NCBI GenBank assembly: GCA_050302275.1
Contig: JBNLAT010000009.1
Coordinates: 13,486-77,485, forward strand
Direction: 5' to 3'
Origin: JAPHTQ01 sp050302275
GTDB lineage: Bacteria > Pseudomonadota > Gammaproteobacteria > Thiohalomonadales > Thiohalomonadaceae
DNA: 64,000 nucleotides
Shown: piece after piece, positions 52,894 through 60,795 of the stretch
Layout of the letters: every line of letters begins with the position of its first letter
How positions within the stretch are numbered: the stretch's first letter is position 1
Translations under genes and position numbers: made by a program
Notes under the pieces: generated by a model
Database searches by the model: none
What the model was told of the DNA's origin: nothing
The model's input: the letters and a program-made list of their open reading frames with translations, nothing else

Positions 52894-52916
52894 GGGACGC
52901 GGCCATTCCGCGCCCC
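52894..52916 (-). other. G+C-rich hairpin between nifH and nifD
   Basis: GGGACGCGG (52894-52902) pairs with CCGCGCCCC (52908-52916) with one wobble or mismatch and a five-base loop. A smaller stem (CCACC/GGTGG, near 52861-52875) is beside it. Such structures after nifH are thought to raise nifH mRNA stability over nifDK; here that is inference. Confidence 0.55.
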
Positions 52917-52932
52917 TGAACAACCAAATAGC

Positions 52933-53823
52933 TTAGGCAGTTGCTTCAGCCGCCAGCTCTTCAGCAGTCTTACCAACGATGGACTCGTCTTCCTCTTCGA
53001 GGATACCGAAGCTCATCATTACGTCTTCGAGTTCGTCCATGCTCAGCGGGGTCGGAACAACAAACATGGTGTTGTCGATAACCTTTTGAGCCAGAGCGCG
53101 GTACTCGTCAGCCTGCTTGGCTTTCGGGTTGTACTCGATAACAGTCATACGGCGAATCTCCGCACGCTGTACTTCGTTGTCGCGAGGAACGAAGTGGATC
53201 ATCTGGGTACCAAGCTGGCGAGCCAGTTCCATGATCAGTTCGTCTTCACGGGCAGTGTTGCGGCTGTTGCAGATCAGACCGGCCAGGCGAACACCACCTG
53301 AGCTGGCATATTTAACGATACCTTTGGCGATGTTGTTGGCAGCGTACATAGCCATCATCTCACCAGATACAACGATGTAGATTTCCTGAGCTTTGTTTTC
53401 ACGGATAGGCATAGCGAAGCCACCGCATACAACGTCACCCAGTACGTCGTAGAATACGAAGTCGAGGTCTTCGTCGTAGGCACCTTCCTCTTCGAGGAAG
53501 TTGATGGCGGTGATTACACCGCGACCGGCGCAGCCTACACCCGGCTCAGGACCGCCGGACTCGACGCATTTAACGTCGCCGTAACCGACAGACAGTACAT
53601 CTTCCAGTTCCAGGTCTTCTACGGAACCGGCTTCCGCCGCCAGGTGCATTACAGTAGTCTGTGCCTTGGAGTGCAGGATCAGACGGGTTGAGTCAGCCTT
53701 GGGGTCACAGCCCACAATCATGACCTTCTTTCCTGCCTCGGCGAGAGCCGCGACAAGGTTCTGGGTGGTGGTGGACTTGCCGATGCCACCTTTGCCGTAA
53801 ATCGCGCATTGACGTAAAGCCAT
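52933..53823 (-). CDS. nifH: Nitrogenase iron protein NifH
   Basis: NifH is the ATP-driven electron donor to NifDK. From the ATG at 53823 (GGAG eight bases upstream) it has 296 residues. The P-loop GKGGIGKS is at 10-17, the [4Fe-4S] ligands are Cys98 (GVGCAGRG) and Cys133 (VVCGGFAMP), and Arg101 is the residue modified by DraT in other diazotrophs; draT lies directly upstream, divergent. The in-frame extension to 54033 crosses the promoter and is not coding. The C-terminus is acidic. Confidence 0.99.
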   Translation of the reverse strand: MALRQCAIYGKGGIGKSTTTQNLVAALAEAGKKVMIVGCDPKADSTRLILHSKAQTTVMHLAAEAGSVEDLELEDVLSVGYGDVKCVESGGPEPGVGCAGRGVITAINFLEEEGAYDEDLDFVFYDVLGDVVCGGFAMPIRENKAQEIYIVVSGEMMAMYAANNIAKGIVKYASSGGVRLAGLICNSRNTAREDELIMELARQLGTQMIHFVPRDNEVQRAEIRRMTVIEYNPKAKQADEYRALAQKVIDNTMFVVPTPLSMDELEDVMMSFGILEEEDESIVGKTAEELAAEATA

Positions 53824-53874
53824 GGTATTTTCTCCTTGCGTTGCGATAAGTTGGACCGATGTCGAGTGTTGTTG

Positions 53875-53890
53875 AGCAAGGAGCGTACCA
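53875..53890 (-). promoter_or_regulatory. Sigma-54 promoter of nifH
   Basis: On the minus strand TGGTAC-GCTCC-TTGCT is present, with GG and GC ten bases apart. The start point would be near 53863, giving a 40-base leader before nifH. Confidence 0.85.
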
Positions 53891-53987
53891 ACGCAGAAAA
53901 CACCACTTAAGTCACTGTTATTTATGGATATATTTTTTAACAAACAAAGATTTTGTAAGGTTTGATCTACGACAAAGCCACGACTGC

Positions 53988-54003
53988 TGTATGGATACCG
54001 ACA
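53988..54003. promoter_or_regulatory. NifA upstream activator site for nifH, overlapping the draT start
   Basis: TGT-ATGGATACCG-ACA is an exact TGT-N10-ACA match about 125-140 bp upstream of the nifH start point, the usual distance. The site covers the draT start codon (53991), so bound NifA could hinder draT transcription. Confidence 0.75.
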
Positions 54004-54839
54004 AAACCTCAAAGCCCCGCGAAGCCGCCGCACAGACCCTGCCCCGCCAGGCCTGCCTCCCGATTAACCGCTGCAATCTGCCCGCGGTCATCCTCGGCAG
54101 CCTGACCTTCCAGCAGCATCCCACCGCGCTCTCTATCGATGGTGTGGAGGTACTACACCGGGATCTGATGCGTCGGCTGGACGGGATCAAAGACCCGGGC
54201 AACCGCGCACAACAGTTTATCGATTACATGACGGTGCACTTTCTATTGAATGCACTCGATGAAGCGGGACTGGATGAAGAGAGCCGACTGGATCGAAGTA
54301 AGGCCGACTATCGACGCCTGCTGCGTGGCTGGTCCTTCGACTCCGACAGTCGTGACGCTGCGGTGATGAAGGGTTGGGTGGAAACGCGTTTTGGTCTGCT
54401 ACCCCGCTTTCACCAGCAACCGATCCGCAGCAGCGATGACGAGGCCTACCAACAATATCAGCACGCCTACGCCCAGGGACTCTACAACACCAACTCCCTG
54501 GAGGCGCAGCTGGATCTGCTCTACACCTATTGCCAATACGAACTACAGCGGCAATTTCCTGAGCAGACACTTATTGCACTCTACCGCGGCAGTAACGATG
54601 TCGAGCAGATGCGCCACCCGCAAACCGACAACAATAAAAAGCCCCTGCTGCTTCTCAATAACCTGAACTCCTTTAGTAGCGATATCGAACGCGCCTCGGA
54701 ATTTGGCGATCGGGTGTTCCGTATTGAGGTACCGTTGAGCAAAATCGTCTTCTATTCAGAGCTCATCCCCAGCTATTTAAAGGGAGAAAACGAGTACATT
54801 GTCATCGGCGGCGTCTATCAGGCGGAACAGGTAATGTAG
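53991..54839 (+). CDS. draT: NAD-dependent dinitrogenase reductase ADP-ribosyltransferase DraT
   Basis: DraT turns off NifH by adding ADP-ribose to its surface arginine when ammonium rises or energy falls. From the ATG at 53991 the protein has 282 residues and shows the family N-terminus with NRCNLPAVILGSLTFQQHP, a central KGWVETRFGLLPRFH, the YHAYAQGLYNTNSLEAQLDL-like stretch, LIALYRGSND and a late DRVFRIEVPLSKIVFY. The partner hydrolase gene draG is not in the window. No strong ribosome site is visible, suggesting low expression. The frame open upstream of 53991 lies in the promoter and is rejected. Confidence 0.93.
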   Translation: MDTDKTSKPREAAAQTLPRQACLPINRCNLPAVILGSLTFQQHPTALSIDGVEVLHRDLMRRLDGIKDPGNRAQQFIDYMTVHFLLNALDEAGLDEESRLDRSKADYRRLLRGWSFDSDSRDAAVMKGWVETRFGLLPRFHQQPIRSSDDEAYQQYQHAYAQGLYNTNSLEAQLDLLYTYCQYELQRQFPEQTLIALYRGSNDVEQMRHPQTDNNKKPLLLLNNLNSFSSDIERASEFGDRVFRIEVPLSKIVFYSELIPSYLKGENEYIVIGGVYQAEQVM

Positions 54840-54850
54840 GTCGACAGGTT

Positions 54851-54866
54851 TGTTGGCTTTGCGACA
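54851..54866. promoter_or_regulatory. NifA upstream activator site for the SIR2-like gene
   Basis: TGT-TGGCTTTGCG-ACA is an exact TGT-N10-ACA match, framed by TT and AA to give TTTGT...ACAAA. It stands about 52 bp upstream of a sigma-54-like element and just after the draT stop. Confidence 0.72.
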
Positions 54867-54917
54867 AAGTCCTTACCACACACCACGTCCTACCTATAAA
54901 AACAACACCTTAGGAAG

Positions 54918-54933
54918 CGGCCCGATAATTGCT
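54918..54933 (+). promoter_or_regulatory. Probable sigma-54 promoter of the SIR2-like gene
   Basis: CGGCCC-GATAA-TTGCT keeps the invariant GG and GC ten bases apart and a perfect TTGCW box; the -24 box differs from TGGCAC at two positions. The predicted start is near 54945, about 28 bp before the ATG. Confidence 0.65.
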
Positions 54934-54972
54934 GTAACCAAGTAAATCCATCAGACACTAGTGGGATCACTC

Positions 54973-55836
54973 ATGGAACAGCAACTCATCGATACCATCA
55001 AGACCGGCCTTAAGGACGGCAGCATCATCCCCTATCTGGGGCCACAGGCATTGAGCGGCTCCGTGAATGCAGCAGGTGACCCGATTCCGGCAGACAGCGA
55101 CAGCCTGATCCTGGCGATGAATAACGGCCGCCCGATGGCACCGAAACTGATGTACGAATTTCCCCGCGCCGCGATGAACCTGGAATTGAAGCGCGGCCGC
55201 TCGTTCATTACCCGCTTCCTGAATAAACTTTACGGCGATACCGAATGGAGTCGCGCACCGATTCACGACTGGCTCAAGGCGACAAAACCCGCCTGCGTGA
55301 TCGACATTAACCGCGACATACAGCTGCAGCAGAGCTACAACGATACACCGCACAATCTGATGATCGGCATTGCCCGTATCGGTGGTACCGACTTCCGTTA
55401 CAAACTCTATTACTACGACGGTAGTCAGTACAAAGAGATCACCAATGAAGAGGCAGACGCCTCTCTGCCGCTGCTGATAAAACCCATGGGCTCGCCGCAA
55501 CCTGAGGCCAACTACATTGCCTCCGATGCGGACTATGTGGATTACATTACCGAGTTAATGGGTGGCTTTGGCGTACCAAAATTCTTCAAGGAATACCGTA
55601 AAGAGAAACGCTATCTGTTAATCGGCTTAAGCCTGAACCGGGATACCGAACGCATGGTGCTGCACGATATCAGTCTTGATCGTGCCAAAGAATCCGGTTG
55701 GGCAATCATTCCGAACGCAACGGAAAAAGAAAAACGTTTCTGCAAAACCAAACTGAATATGGAAGTGATCGATATGCCACTGGCAGAATTCATGCAGGCC
55801 TTTGGTGTCGAAGTACCGGAAACGGTCGAGGCATAA
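54973..55836 (+). CDS. SIR2-like protein of the nif regulon
   Basis: The 287-residue protein resembles the SIR2-like domain proteins that recur in proteobacterial nif clusters: a start IDTIKTGLKDGSIIPYLGPQ, then RGRSFITRFLNKLYGDTEWS, KPACVIDINRDIQLQQSY, LLIKPMGSPQPEANYIASDADY and YLLIGLSLNRDTERMV. The GxxIPYLGP and KPMG elements fit an NAD-binding Rossmann-like SIR2 fold, although the classical deacetylase histidine motif is not obvious. Its own NifA/sigma-54 promoter and its place next to draT suggest a part in NAD-linked control of nitrogenase; that is inference. A GTG four codons earlier is an alternative start. Confidence 0.75.
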   Translation: MEQQLIDTIKTGLKDGSIIPYLGPQALSGSVNAAGDPIPADSDSLILAMNNGRPMAPKLMYEFPRAAMNLELKRGRSFITRFLNKLYGDTEWSRAPIHDWLKATKPACVIDINRDIQLQQSYNDTPHNLMIGIARIGGTDFRYKLYYYDGSQYKEITNEEADASLPLLIKPMGSPQPEANYIASDADYVDYITELMGGFGVPKFFKEYRKEKRYLLIGLSLNRDTERMVLHDISLDRAKESGWAIIPNATEKEKRFCKTKLNMEVIDMPLAEFMQAFGVEVPETVEA

Positions 55837-55838
55837 AG

Positions 55839-56066
55839 ATGGCGCACCACTTCAAACCCTGTGTCAGTCGTATCGCCTGCACCGAGGATGGCACACATTG
55901 TCGTGCCTGTGGCAGAAGCCATGAAGAGATCAACGCACTACGTAGCCTGGTCAATCAGGTCACTGATTTTGCGTTGGGAATGGATTACGACAATAACGAG
56001 GAATTTCTTGAATACCTGAAATCCAAGGTATTGAAGAAAGTAAAAAGCGCCAAACAATCTGCCTAG
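55839..56066 (+). CDS. Small Cys-rich protein (DUF1289-like) in the nif cluster
   Basis: The 75-residue protein begins AHHFKPCVSRIACTEDGTHC and continues RACGRSHEEI. The spacing of cysteines and the CxxCGRxxEEI ending recall DUF1289, a probable zinc-binding or metal-cluster family. The remainder is a helical, lysine-rich tail. It starts two bases after the SIR2-like gene stop and so is co-transcribed from the NifA-type promoter. The longer upstream frame overlaps the SIR2-like gene and is not real. Confidence 0.72.
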   Translation: MAHHFKPCVSRIACTEDGTHCRACGRSHEEINALRSLVNQVTDFALGMDYDNNEEFLEYLKSKVLKKVKSAKQSA

Positions 56067-56081
56067 CGCTAACAAAGTTTT

Positions 56082-56118
56082 CCCACAACACCAGCATCAT
56101 CGGTGCAGGTGTTGTGGG
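56082..56118. terminator. Strong hairpin between convergent genes
   Basis: CCCACAACACC (56082-56092) pairs perfectly with GGTGTTGTGGG (56108-56118) around a 15-base loop. It lies between the small Cys-rich gene and the convergent hemerythrin gene. There is no long T-run on either side, so it may end transcripts only in part or with another factor. Confidence 0.5.
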
Positions 56119-56133
56119 TGAGTTGAATCTGTT

Positions 56134-56595
56134 CTAGTCGAGATAGAAAAAGCGCTTTAGCCATCCACCGCCTTTACGCGCTTCACTGCTCTGAATAATC
56201 GTATCGATATTAGCCTTAACCGCCGATACGTAGTCCGCATCATCATGCTTGATGTGGTTCACCAGCCAGTTGGCGAGCATACCGTGCAACTCCACCGCCA
56301 CATCTTCTCCGTCGTCCATACGCTTGCGGTATTCACCTACGCGGCGGGTGAAAAGTTCATGGACCTTTTTGTGCGGGCGACAATATTCGTAACCCGCTTC
56401 TTCCTGAATCTCTTCTTCAAAGGCAAAGTGCGACATCGTGTATTGCACACACTCTTCAACCACCTGACGTACTGCATCGGGTCGCTGTGTCTCTTTAGCT
56501 TTTTCCAATTGATTAATAAACTCGACGATTTGTCGATGTTGCTCGTCGATAAGCTCGATACCTGTATTCAGGTCTTTTGTCCAGGTAATAGGCAT
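56134..56595 (-). CDS. Bacteriohemerythrin
   Basis: The 153-residue protein is a single-domain oxygen-binding diiron protein. The ligand set is complete: IDEQHRQIVEFIN, HFAFEEEIQE, PHKKVHELF and NHIKHDD. The start ITWTKDLNTGIELID is typical. The ATG at 56595 has GGAGG eight bases upstream. A basic tail (RKGGGWLKRFFYLD) follows the domain. It may buffer oxygen near nitrogenase. It is a close paralogue of the gene at 56802. Confidence 0.94.
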   Translation of the reverse strand: MPITWTKDLNTGIELIDEQHRQIVEFINQLEKAKETQRPDAVRQVVEECVQYTMSHFAFEEEIQEEAGYEYCRPHKKVHELFTRRVGEYRKRMDDGEDVAVELHGMLANWLVNHIKHDDADYVSAVKANIDTIIQSSEARKGGGWLKRFFYLD

Positions 56596-56679
56596 AGACA
56601 AAACCTCCAGTTCCGCTCTTCTTTATTAAAGTCGTTATTCCATGAGCTATGCACTGCGCATAAATGGCATGACCTGCCA

Positions 56680-56697
56680 TGTGACGATTATGTCACA
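56680..56697. promoter_or_regulatory. Dyad upstream of the first bacteriohemerythrin
   Basis: TGTGAC-GATTAT-GTCACA is a perfect 6-6-6 inverted repeat 85 bp before the start codon. The wider region also has AGTCGTTATT (56630-56639) and its exact complement (56697-56706). The half-sites resemble CRP/FNR-family boxes, but the spacing is two bases longer than the CRP consensus, so the regulator is unknown. Confidence 0.45.
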
Positions 56698-56801
56698 ATA
56701 ACGACTAAATTGGTGGGGAATTACTAATGAAATAAATTTATTCACATTTACGCACGCTATAGAGTGGTTCTATCTCTTACACCGCATCATCCCAGGTGCG
56801 C

Positions 56802-57251
56802 TTACCCCAACAGTTTGCGGATAAATCCCTTGCCGCCCCTTTTCTGCTTGCGCAGTGTCGCCTGATGCAGCTTCACTGCGCCGACGTAGTCGGCATCATC
56901 CAGCTTAATGTGATTAACCAACCAACGTGCCAGCATATCGTATAGTTCAGTGGCGACATCTTCATCGGCCCTGAGGCGCCGCTGATATTCCGAAATTCGT
57001 TGCGTAAACAGCGCATGCACCTTGCGGTGAACATCAAGAAATTCGTATCCCGCCTGCTGCTGCAGCTGTTCTTCATAGGTGAAGTGTGTGCAGGTATAGT
57101 CGACACAGTCATCGACAACTTTCGCTACTAAGGCTTTATCCTGCTGTAAACGAGCTGTCTCAAGATCATTAATAAATTCGACAATACGTCGATGCTGATT
57201 GTCGATTTCCGCTATCCCTGTGTCCAGTTCGTCGGACCATACAATTGACAT
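56802..57251 (-). CDS. Bacteriohemerythrin, second copy
   Basis: The 149-residue protein has the same ligand pattern as its neighbour: IDNQHRRIVEFIN, HFTYEEQLQQQAGYEF, VHRKVHALF and NHIKLDDADY. The start VWSDELDTGIAEID is typical. The two proteins share the same domain plan and basic tail but differ at many positions, so the duplication is old. It has a separate dyad upstream. Confidence 0.94.
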   Translation of the reverse strand: MSIVWSDELDTGIAEIDNQHRRIVEFINDLETARLQQDKALVAKVVDDCVDYTCTHFTYEEQLQQQAGYEFLDVHRKVHALFTQRISEYQRRLRADEDVATELYDMLARWLVNHIKLDDADYVGAVKLHQATLRKQKRGGKGFIRKLLG

Positions 57252-57323
57252 CCCAACCCCCTAAACGGCCTCAGGAGCGCAATCCACTCCGCCGACCAAT
57301 ACATACCCCCGGGCAAATATCAG

Positions 57324-57340
57324 TGACACATACTGTGTCA
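57324..57340. promoter_or_regulatory. Dyad upstream of the second bacteriohemerythrin
   Basis: TGACACA-TAC-TGTGTCA is a perfect 7-3-7 inverted repeat 73 bp before the start codon. It differs from the dyad of the other hemerythrin gene in sequence and spacing. It is a candidate regulator site only. Confidence 0.4.
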
Positions 57341-57489
57341 TTAACTTACTTATAATGTGGAATTTCGACGCCATTCTGACTGATCAGCGCCTCTGGAGAA
57401 AGGACTCTGACCACAGATTAACATTGTTTACAATCCCTATAACAACAGAATTGGTACGGTTTTGGCAATTTTGTCGGAATGACGGGCAC

Positions 57490-57515
57490 AAAAAAGCCGA
57501 CTAGATAGTCGGCTT
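57490..57515 (-). terminator. Rho-independent terminator after tRNA-Pro
   Basis: GCCGACT (57496-57502) and AGTCGGC (57507-57513) form a perfect stem with a four-base loop, and the minus strand continues with six Ts (complement of 57490-57495). It lies nine bases beyond the tRNA 3' end. Confidence 0.9.
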
Positions 57516-57522
57516 CTCTTTA

Positions 57523-57600
<78 letters not shown>

Positions 57601-57634
57601 AAATTTCGACTCCCCTGCGGGGAATGAGCCGCGC

Positions 57635-57663
57635 ATCATACACCAGTTGTCCCCGGTTGAGAA
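57635..57663 (-). promoter_or_regulatory. Promoter of tRNA-Pro
   Basis: On the minus strand TTCTCA and TATGAT are 17 bp apart, followed by a G+C-rich discriminator (GCGCGG), as is usual for stable RNA promoters. It lies about 35 bp upstream of the tRNA 5' end. Confidence 0.6.
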
Positions 57664-57730
57664 CACGAATGTTGGTTTGCGGGATGTAACTCGTAAAAGA
57701 AAGGCTGAACGCCGAAAAACGCCGTAAAAA

Positions 57731-58087
57731 CTAGCGTTTCAGGATATCCAGTACCTCTTCCAGCTCGACTCTCAATTGCTTGATGATCTGCTGGCTCTGG
57801 TTGGCGTCAGTCCGGTTATCATCGCTCTCCAGTTGCTGGCGCGCACCACCAATGGTGAAGCCCTGTTCGTACAGCAGGGCGCGGATCTGACGAATAATGA
57901 TGACGTCCTGGCGCTGGTAATAGCGGCGATTGCCACGACGCTTGACCGGCTTGAGCTGAGGGAATTCCTGCTCCCAGTAACGCAACACGTGAGGTTTTAC
58001 GCCACAAAGCTCGCTCACCTCACCAATGGTGAAGTACCGCTTGCCGGGAATCGGAGGTAATTCGTTATTGTTGCTGGGTTCCAGCAT
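57731..58087 (-). CDS. MerR-family regulator downstream of ihfA
   Basis: The 118-residue protein has a MerR winged helix (YFTIGEVSELCGVKPHVLRYWEQEFPQL, read in pieces, then RGNRRYYQRQDV) and a short coiled-coil dimer helix at the C-terminus. There is no metal- or drug-binding tail, so it belongs to the short group found next to ihfA in many Proteobacteria. Its ATG lies inside the end of ihfA (23-bp overlap). The regulon is unknown. Confidence 0.9.
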   Translation of the reverse strand: MLEPSNNNELPPIPGKRYFTIGEVSELCGVKPHVLRYWEQEFPQLKPVKRRGNRRYYQRQDVIIIRQIRALLYEQGFTIGGARQQLESDDNRTDANQSQQIIKQLRVELEEVLDILKR

Positions 58088-58367
58088 ACGCCTCTACTCG
58101 TGCCTTGAGTTTTTGTCCTGGACGGAAAGTGACCACGCGACGGGCGGTGATCGGTATTTCCTCACCTGTCTTGGGGTTTCTTCCGGGTCTTTCGTTCTTA
58201 TCGCGCAGGTCAAAGTTGCCGAAACCGGACAATTTCACCTGATAGCCGTTCTCCAGTGCGACACGCACTTCCTCGAAGAACTGCTCAACCAGTTCCTTGG
58301 CCTCGCGTTTGTTCAGTCCAAGCTCATCGAAGAGCTTTTCGGCAATGGTAGCTTTGGTCAATGCCAT
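58065..58367 (-). CDS. ihfA: Integration host factor subunit alpha
   Basis: IHF bends DNA and in diazotrophs helps NifA touch sigma-54 polymerase. The 100-residue protein shows the HU/IHF fold and IhfA-specific stretches: MALTKATIAEKLFDELGLNK, VKLSGFGNFDLRDKNERPGRNP (in pieces) and the ITARRVVTFRPGQKLK arm. It lies two bases after pheT, the standard pheST-ihfA order. Confidence 0.97.
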   Translation of the reverse strand: MALTKATIAEKLFDELGLNKREAKELVEQFFEEVRVALENGYQVKLSGFGNFDLRDKNERPGRNPKTGEEIPITARRVVTFRPGQKLKARVEAYAGTQQQ

Positions 58368-58369
58368 GT

Positions 58370-60748
58370 TTACTCTCTTAAAGTCGCTCCCAGTTCTCGA
58401 ACCAGGGAATTCACCACCCGCTCGATTGCAGCATCAACTTCTTCGTCAGTAAGAGTGCGCGATTGTGCCTGTAAGGTCAAGCCCAAAGCAAGACTTTTTC
58501 TACCTGAATCAATGCGTTCCCCAGCATAGAGGTCAAACAGCTTTAAGTTTTGCAGACCCTCTGGAGCGGCGTTTTTGATGCAATTTAGCACCTCATCAGC
58601 GCTGATCGCCTCATCCACCAAAACAGCAAGATCGCGTCGAATAGCCGGAAATTTAGATATTTCGGCGAATTTCGGCACACTTTTCTCGCTCAGCATATCT
58701 GCTTTAATTTCAAAGAGATAGCAATGTCCGCGCAGATCGAAGGACTTTTCCAGGGCCGGATGGAGTGCTCCCAGCCACCCCGCGGGCTGATCACCAAAGT
58801 AGATTCTGGCGCTCTGACCGGGGTGCAATGCGGGGTGATTTTCCGCCACAAAACGGAAGTGATCCGCCTTTCTGGTCAGCGCCAGCAGCGCCTCTACATC
58901 CGCCTTGGCATCGTAGAAATCGACCTTACGCTCGGCGCTGCCCCACTGCTCCGGCAAGGCCGGGCCGTAGATCAGTCCGGCAAGCATGTTTTCCTGACGC
59001 AGCTCGTCGCCCTGGCCAACAAAACTGAGACCGTACTCGAACAGACGTACCCGACTCTGCTGTCGATTCAGATTGCGTTGCAGCAGCGGCAACATGCCCG
59101 CCCACAGGGTGGTGCGCATCACCGACAGATCATTGGAAATAGGATTGGCCAGGGTAATGCCCTGCCCTTCTGGATCGAGCTGCTTCAGTACTGAGGGATC
59201 GACAAAGCTGTAGCTAATTGCCTCCTGATAACCGCGATTGACCAGCAGACGGGAAAAATCGCTGCGTCCAAGTCGCGCTTCAGGCTGCGCTTGCATCATC
59301 AATGAACCCAGCGGACGTTTGCTGGGCAGATTCTCGTAACCGATGATCCGTCCGACCTCTTCGATCAGATCCACTTCGATAGTAATGTCGAAACGGAACG
59401 ACGGCGCAGTCACCTGCCAGCCATCATCGACTTTGTTCAGGCTCATGCCGAGACGCTTCAGAATATCCTCGATATCGGGCGCCGCGATCTCGGCACCGAG
59501 AATGCGTGCAGTACGCTGCAGGCGTAGATGAATCGGATGACGAACAGGTAACGCCTCAGCGCTCACCACCTCTTCCAAACGTCCCGCTTTACCGCCGACA
59601 ATCTCCAGCAACAATGCGGTTGCACGTTCCATTGCACGCTCGGCAAGCTCAGGATCGACACCACGCTCAAAACGATGCGAAGAATCGGTGTGCAATCCGT
59701 AACGACGTGCACGACCGGCAATACTATCCGGGGCAAAGAAAGCACTCTCAAGGAAGATATCGACGGTTGCATCGTTCACCGCGGAGGCATCGCCACCCAT
59801 CACACCGGCCATCGCCAGTGGTCCTTTATGATCAGCAATCACCAGCGTTTCTGAATCGAGCTCCACTTCCTGCTCATTCAGCAGCAGCAGTTTTTCACCC
59901 TGTTTTGCCCGGCGAACAATAATGCCCTTATCCAGTTTCGCCAGGTCAAAGGCGTGCATTGGTTGCCCCAACTCAAGCAGTACGTAGTTGGTCACATCGA
60001 CGATCGGACCGAGACTGCGAATACCGCTACGACGTAGGCGCTCCTGCATCCACAGCGGTGTTTCAGCTTTAACATTAACGCCGCGAATCACACGGCCGAT
60101 GTAACGCGGGCAATCATCAGGGGCATCGACGGTGATGGCAAAGGTATCGTCGATGGCAGCGGGAACACTTTTGATCTCCGGTCCATTCACTGCAGCCTGA
60201 TTCAGTACCCCAACTTCACGGGCAACACCCGAAACGCTCAGGCAATCACCACGATTCGGTGTCAGACCCAGTTCGATAGTGACATCATCGAGCTTTAGAT
60301 AATTGCGAATGTCCTCACCCACCGGCGCATCGGCAGGCAGTTCCAGCAGCCCACTGGCGCTCTCGGCAAGGCCGAGCTCTGAAGCAGAACAGAGCATGCC
60401 CGCAGAAGGCACGCCGCGCAGCTTGGCTTTTTTGATCTTGAAGTTACCGGGCAGCACTGCACCGACCACCGCAACAGGCACTTTCAAGCCTTCGCGCACA
60501 TTGGCCGCACCGCAAACAATACCGAGATTTTCCTTATCGCCAACCGTGACTTCGGTGACACGCAACTTGTCTGCATCCGGATGCGGTTCAACTTTAACAA
60601 CTTCACCGATCAACACGCCACTAAACTCACCGGCCACCGGCTCGATGGCATCCACCTCGAGACCAGCCATGGTCAGCTGGTGGCTCAATTCATCGGTAGA
60701 GTTGGCAGGATTCACCCACTCGCGCAACCACGCTTCACTGAATTTCAT
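58370..60748 (-). CDS. pheT: Phenylalanyl-tRNA synthetase beta subunit
   Basis: PheT is the large subunit of the alpha2-beta2 enzyme. The 792-residue length is normal. Landmarks are MKFSEAWLREWVNP at the start, an EMAP/tRNA-binding domain (about 40-150), the B3/B4 editing region, the PSFRFDITIEVDLIEEVGRI motif and the C-terminal ferredoxin-like domain with FPAIRRDLAVLVD. It follows pheS by 47 bp. Confidence 0.97.
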   Translation of the reverse strand: MKFSEAWLREWVNPANSTDELSHQLTMAGLEVDAIEPVAGEFSGVLIGEVVKVEPHPDADKLRVTEVTVGDKENLGIVCGAANVREGLKVPVAVVGAVLPGNFKIKKAKLRGVPSAGMLCSASELGLAESASGLLELPADAPVGEDIRNYLKLDDVTIELGLTPNRGDCLSVSGVAREVGVLNQAAVNGPEIKSVPAAIDDTFAITVDAPDDCPRYIGRVIRGVNVKAETPLWMQERLRRSGIRSLGPIVDVTNYVLLELGQPMHAFDLAKLDKGIIVRRAKQGEKLLLLNEQEVELDSETLVIADHKGPLAMAGVMGGDASAVNDATVDIFLESAFFAPDSIAGRARRYGLHTDSSHRFERGVDPELAERAMERATALLLEIVGGKAGRLEEVVSAEALPVRHPIHLRLQRTARILGAEIAAPDIEDILKRLGMSLNKVDDGWQVTAPSFRFDITIEVDLIEEVGRIIGYENLPSKRPLGSLMMQAQPEARLGRSDFSRLLVNRGYQEAISYSFVDPSVLKQLDPEGQGITLANPISNDLSVMRTTLWAGMLPLLQRNLNRQQSRVRLFEYGLSFVGQGDELRQENMLAGLIYGPALPEQWGSAERKVDFYDAKADVEALLALTRKADHFRFVAENHPALHPGQSARIYFGDQPAGWLGALHPALEKSFDLRGHCYLFEIKADMLSEKSVPKFAEISKFPAIRRDLAVLVDEAISADEVLNCIKNAAPEGLQNLKLFDLYAGERIDSGRKSLALGLTLQAQSRTLTDEEVDAAIERVVNSLVRELGATLRE

Positions 60749-60795
60749 ATCGTCTTAAACCTGAGTAATTTTTATTCGCGCCAGAACAAACGGAC

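Noticed and set aside
53859..53990. N-terminal extension of draT by 44 codons
   Set aside because: The extension runs through the nifH sigma-54 promoter region, and DraT similarity begins after 53991.
53824..54033. N-terminal extension of nifH by 70 codons
   Set aside because: NifH begins MALRQCAIYGKGG in all known relatives, and the extension covers the promoter.
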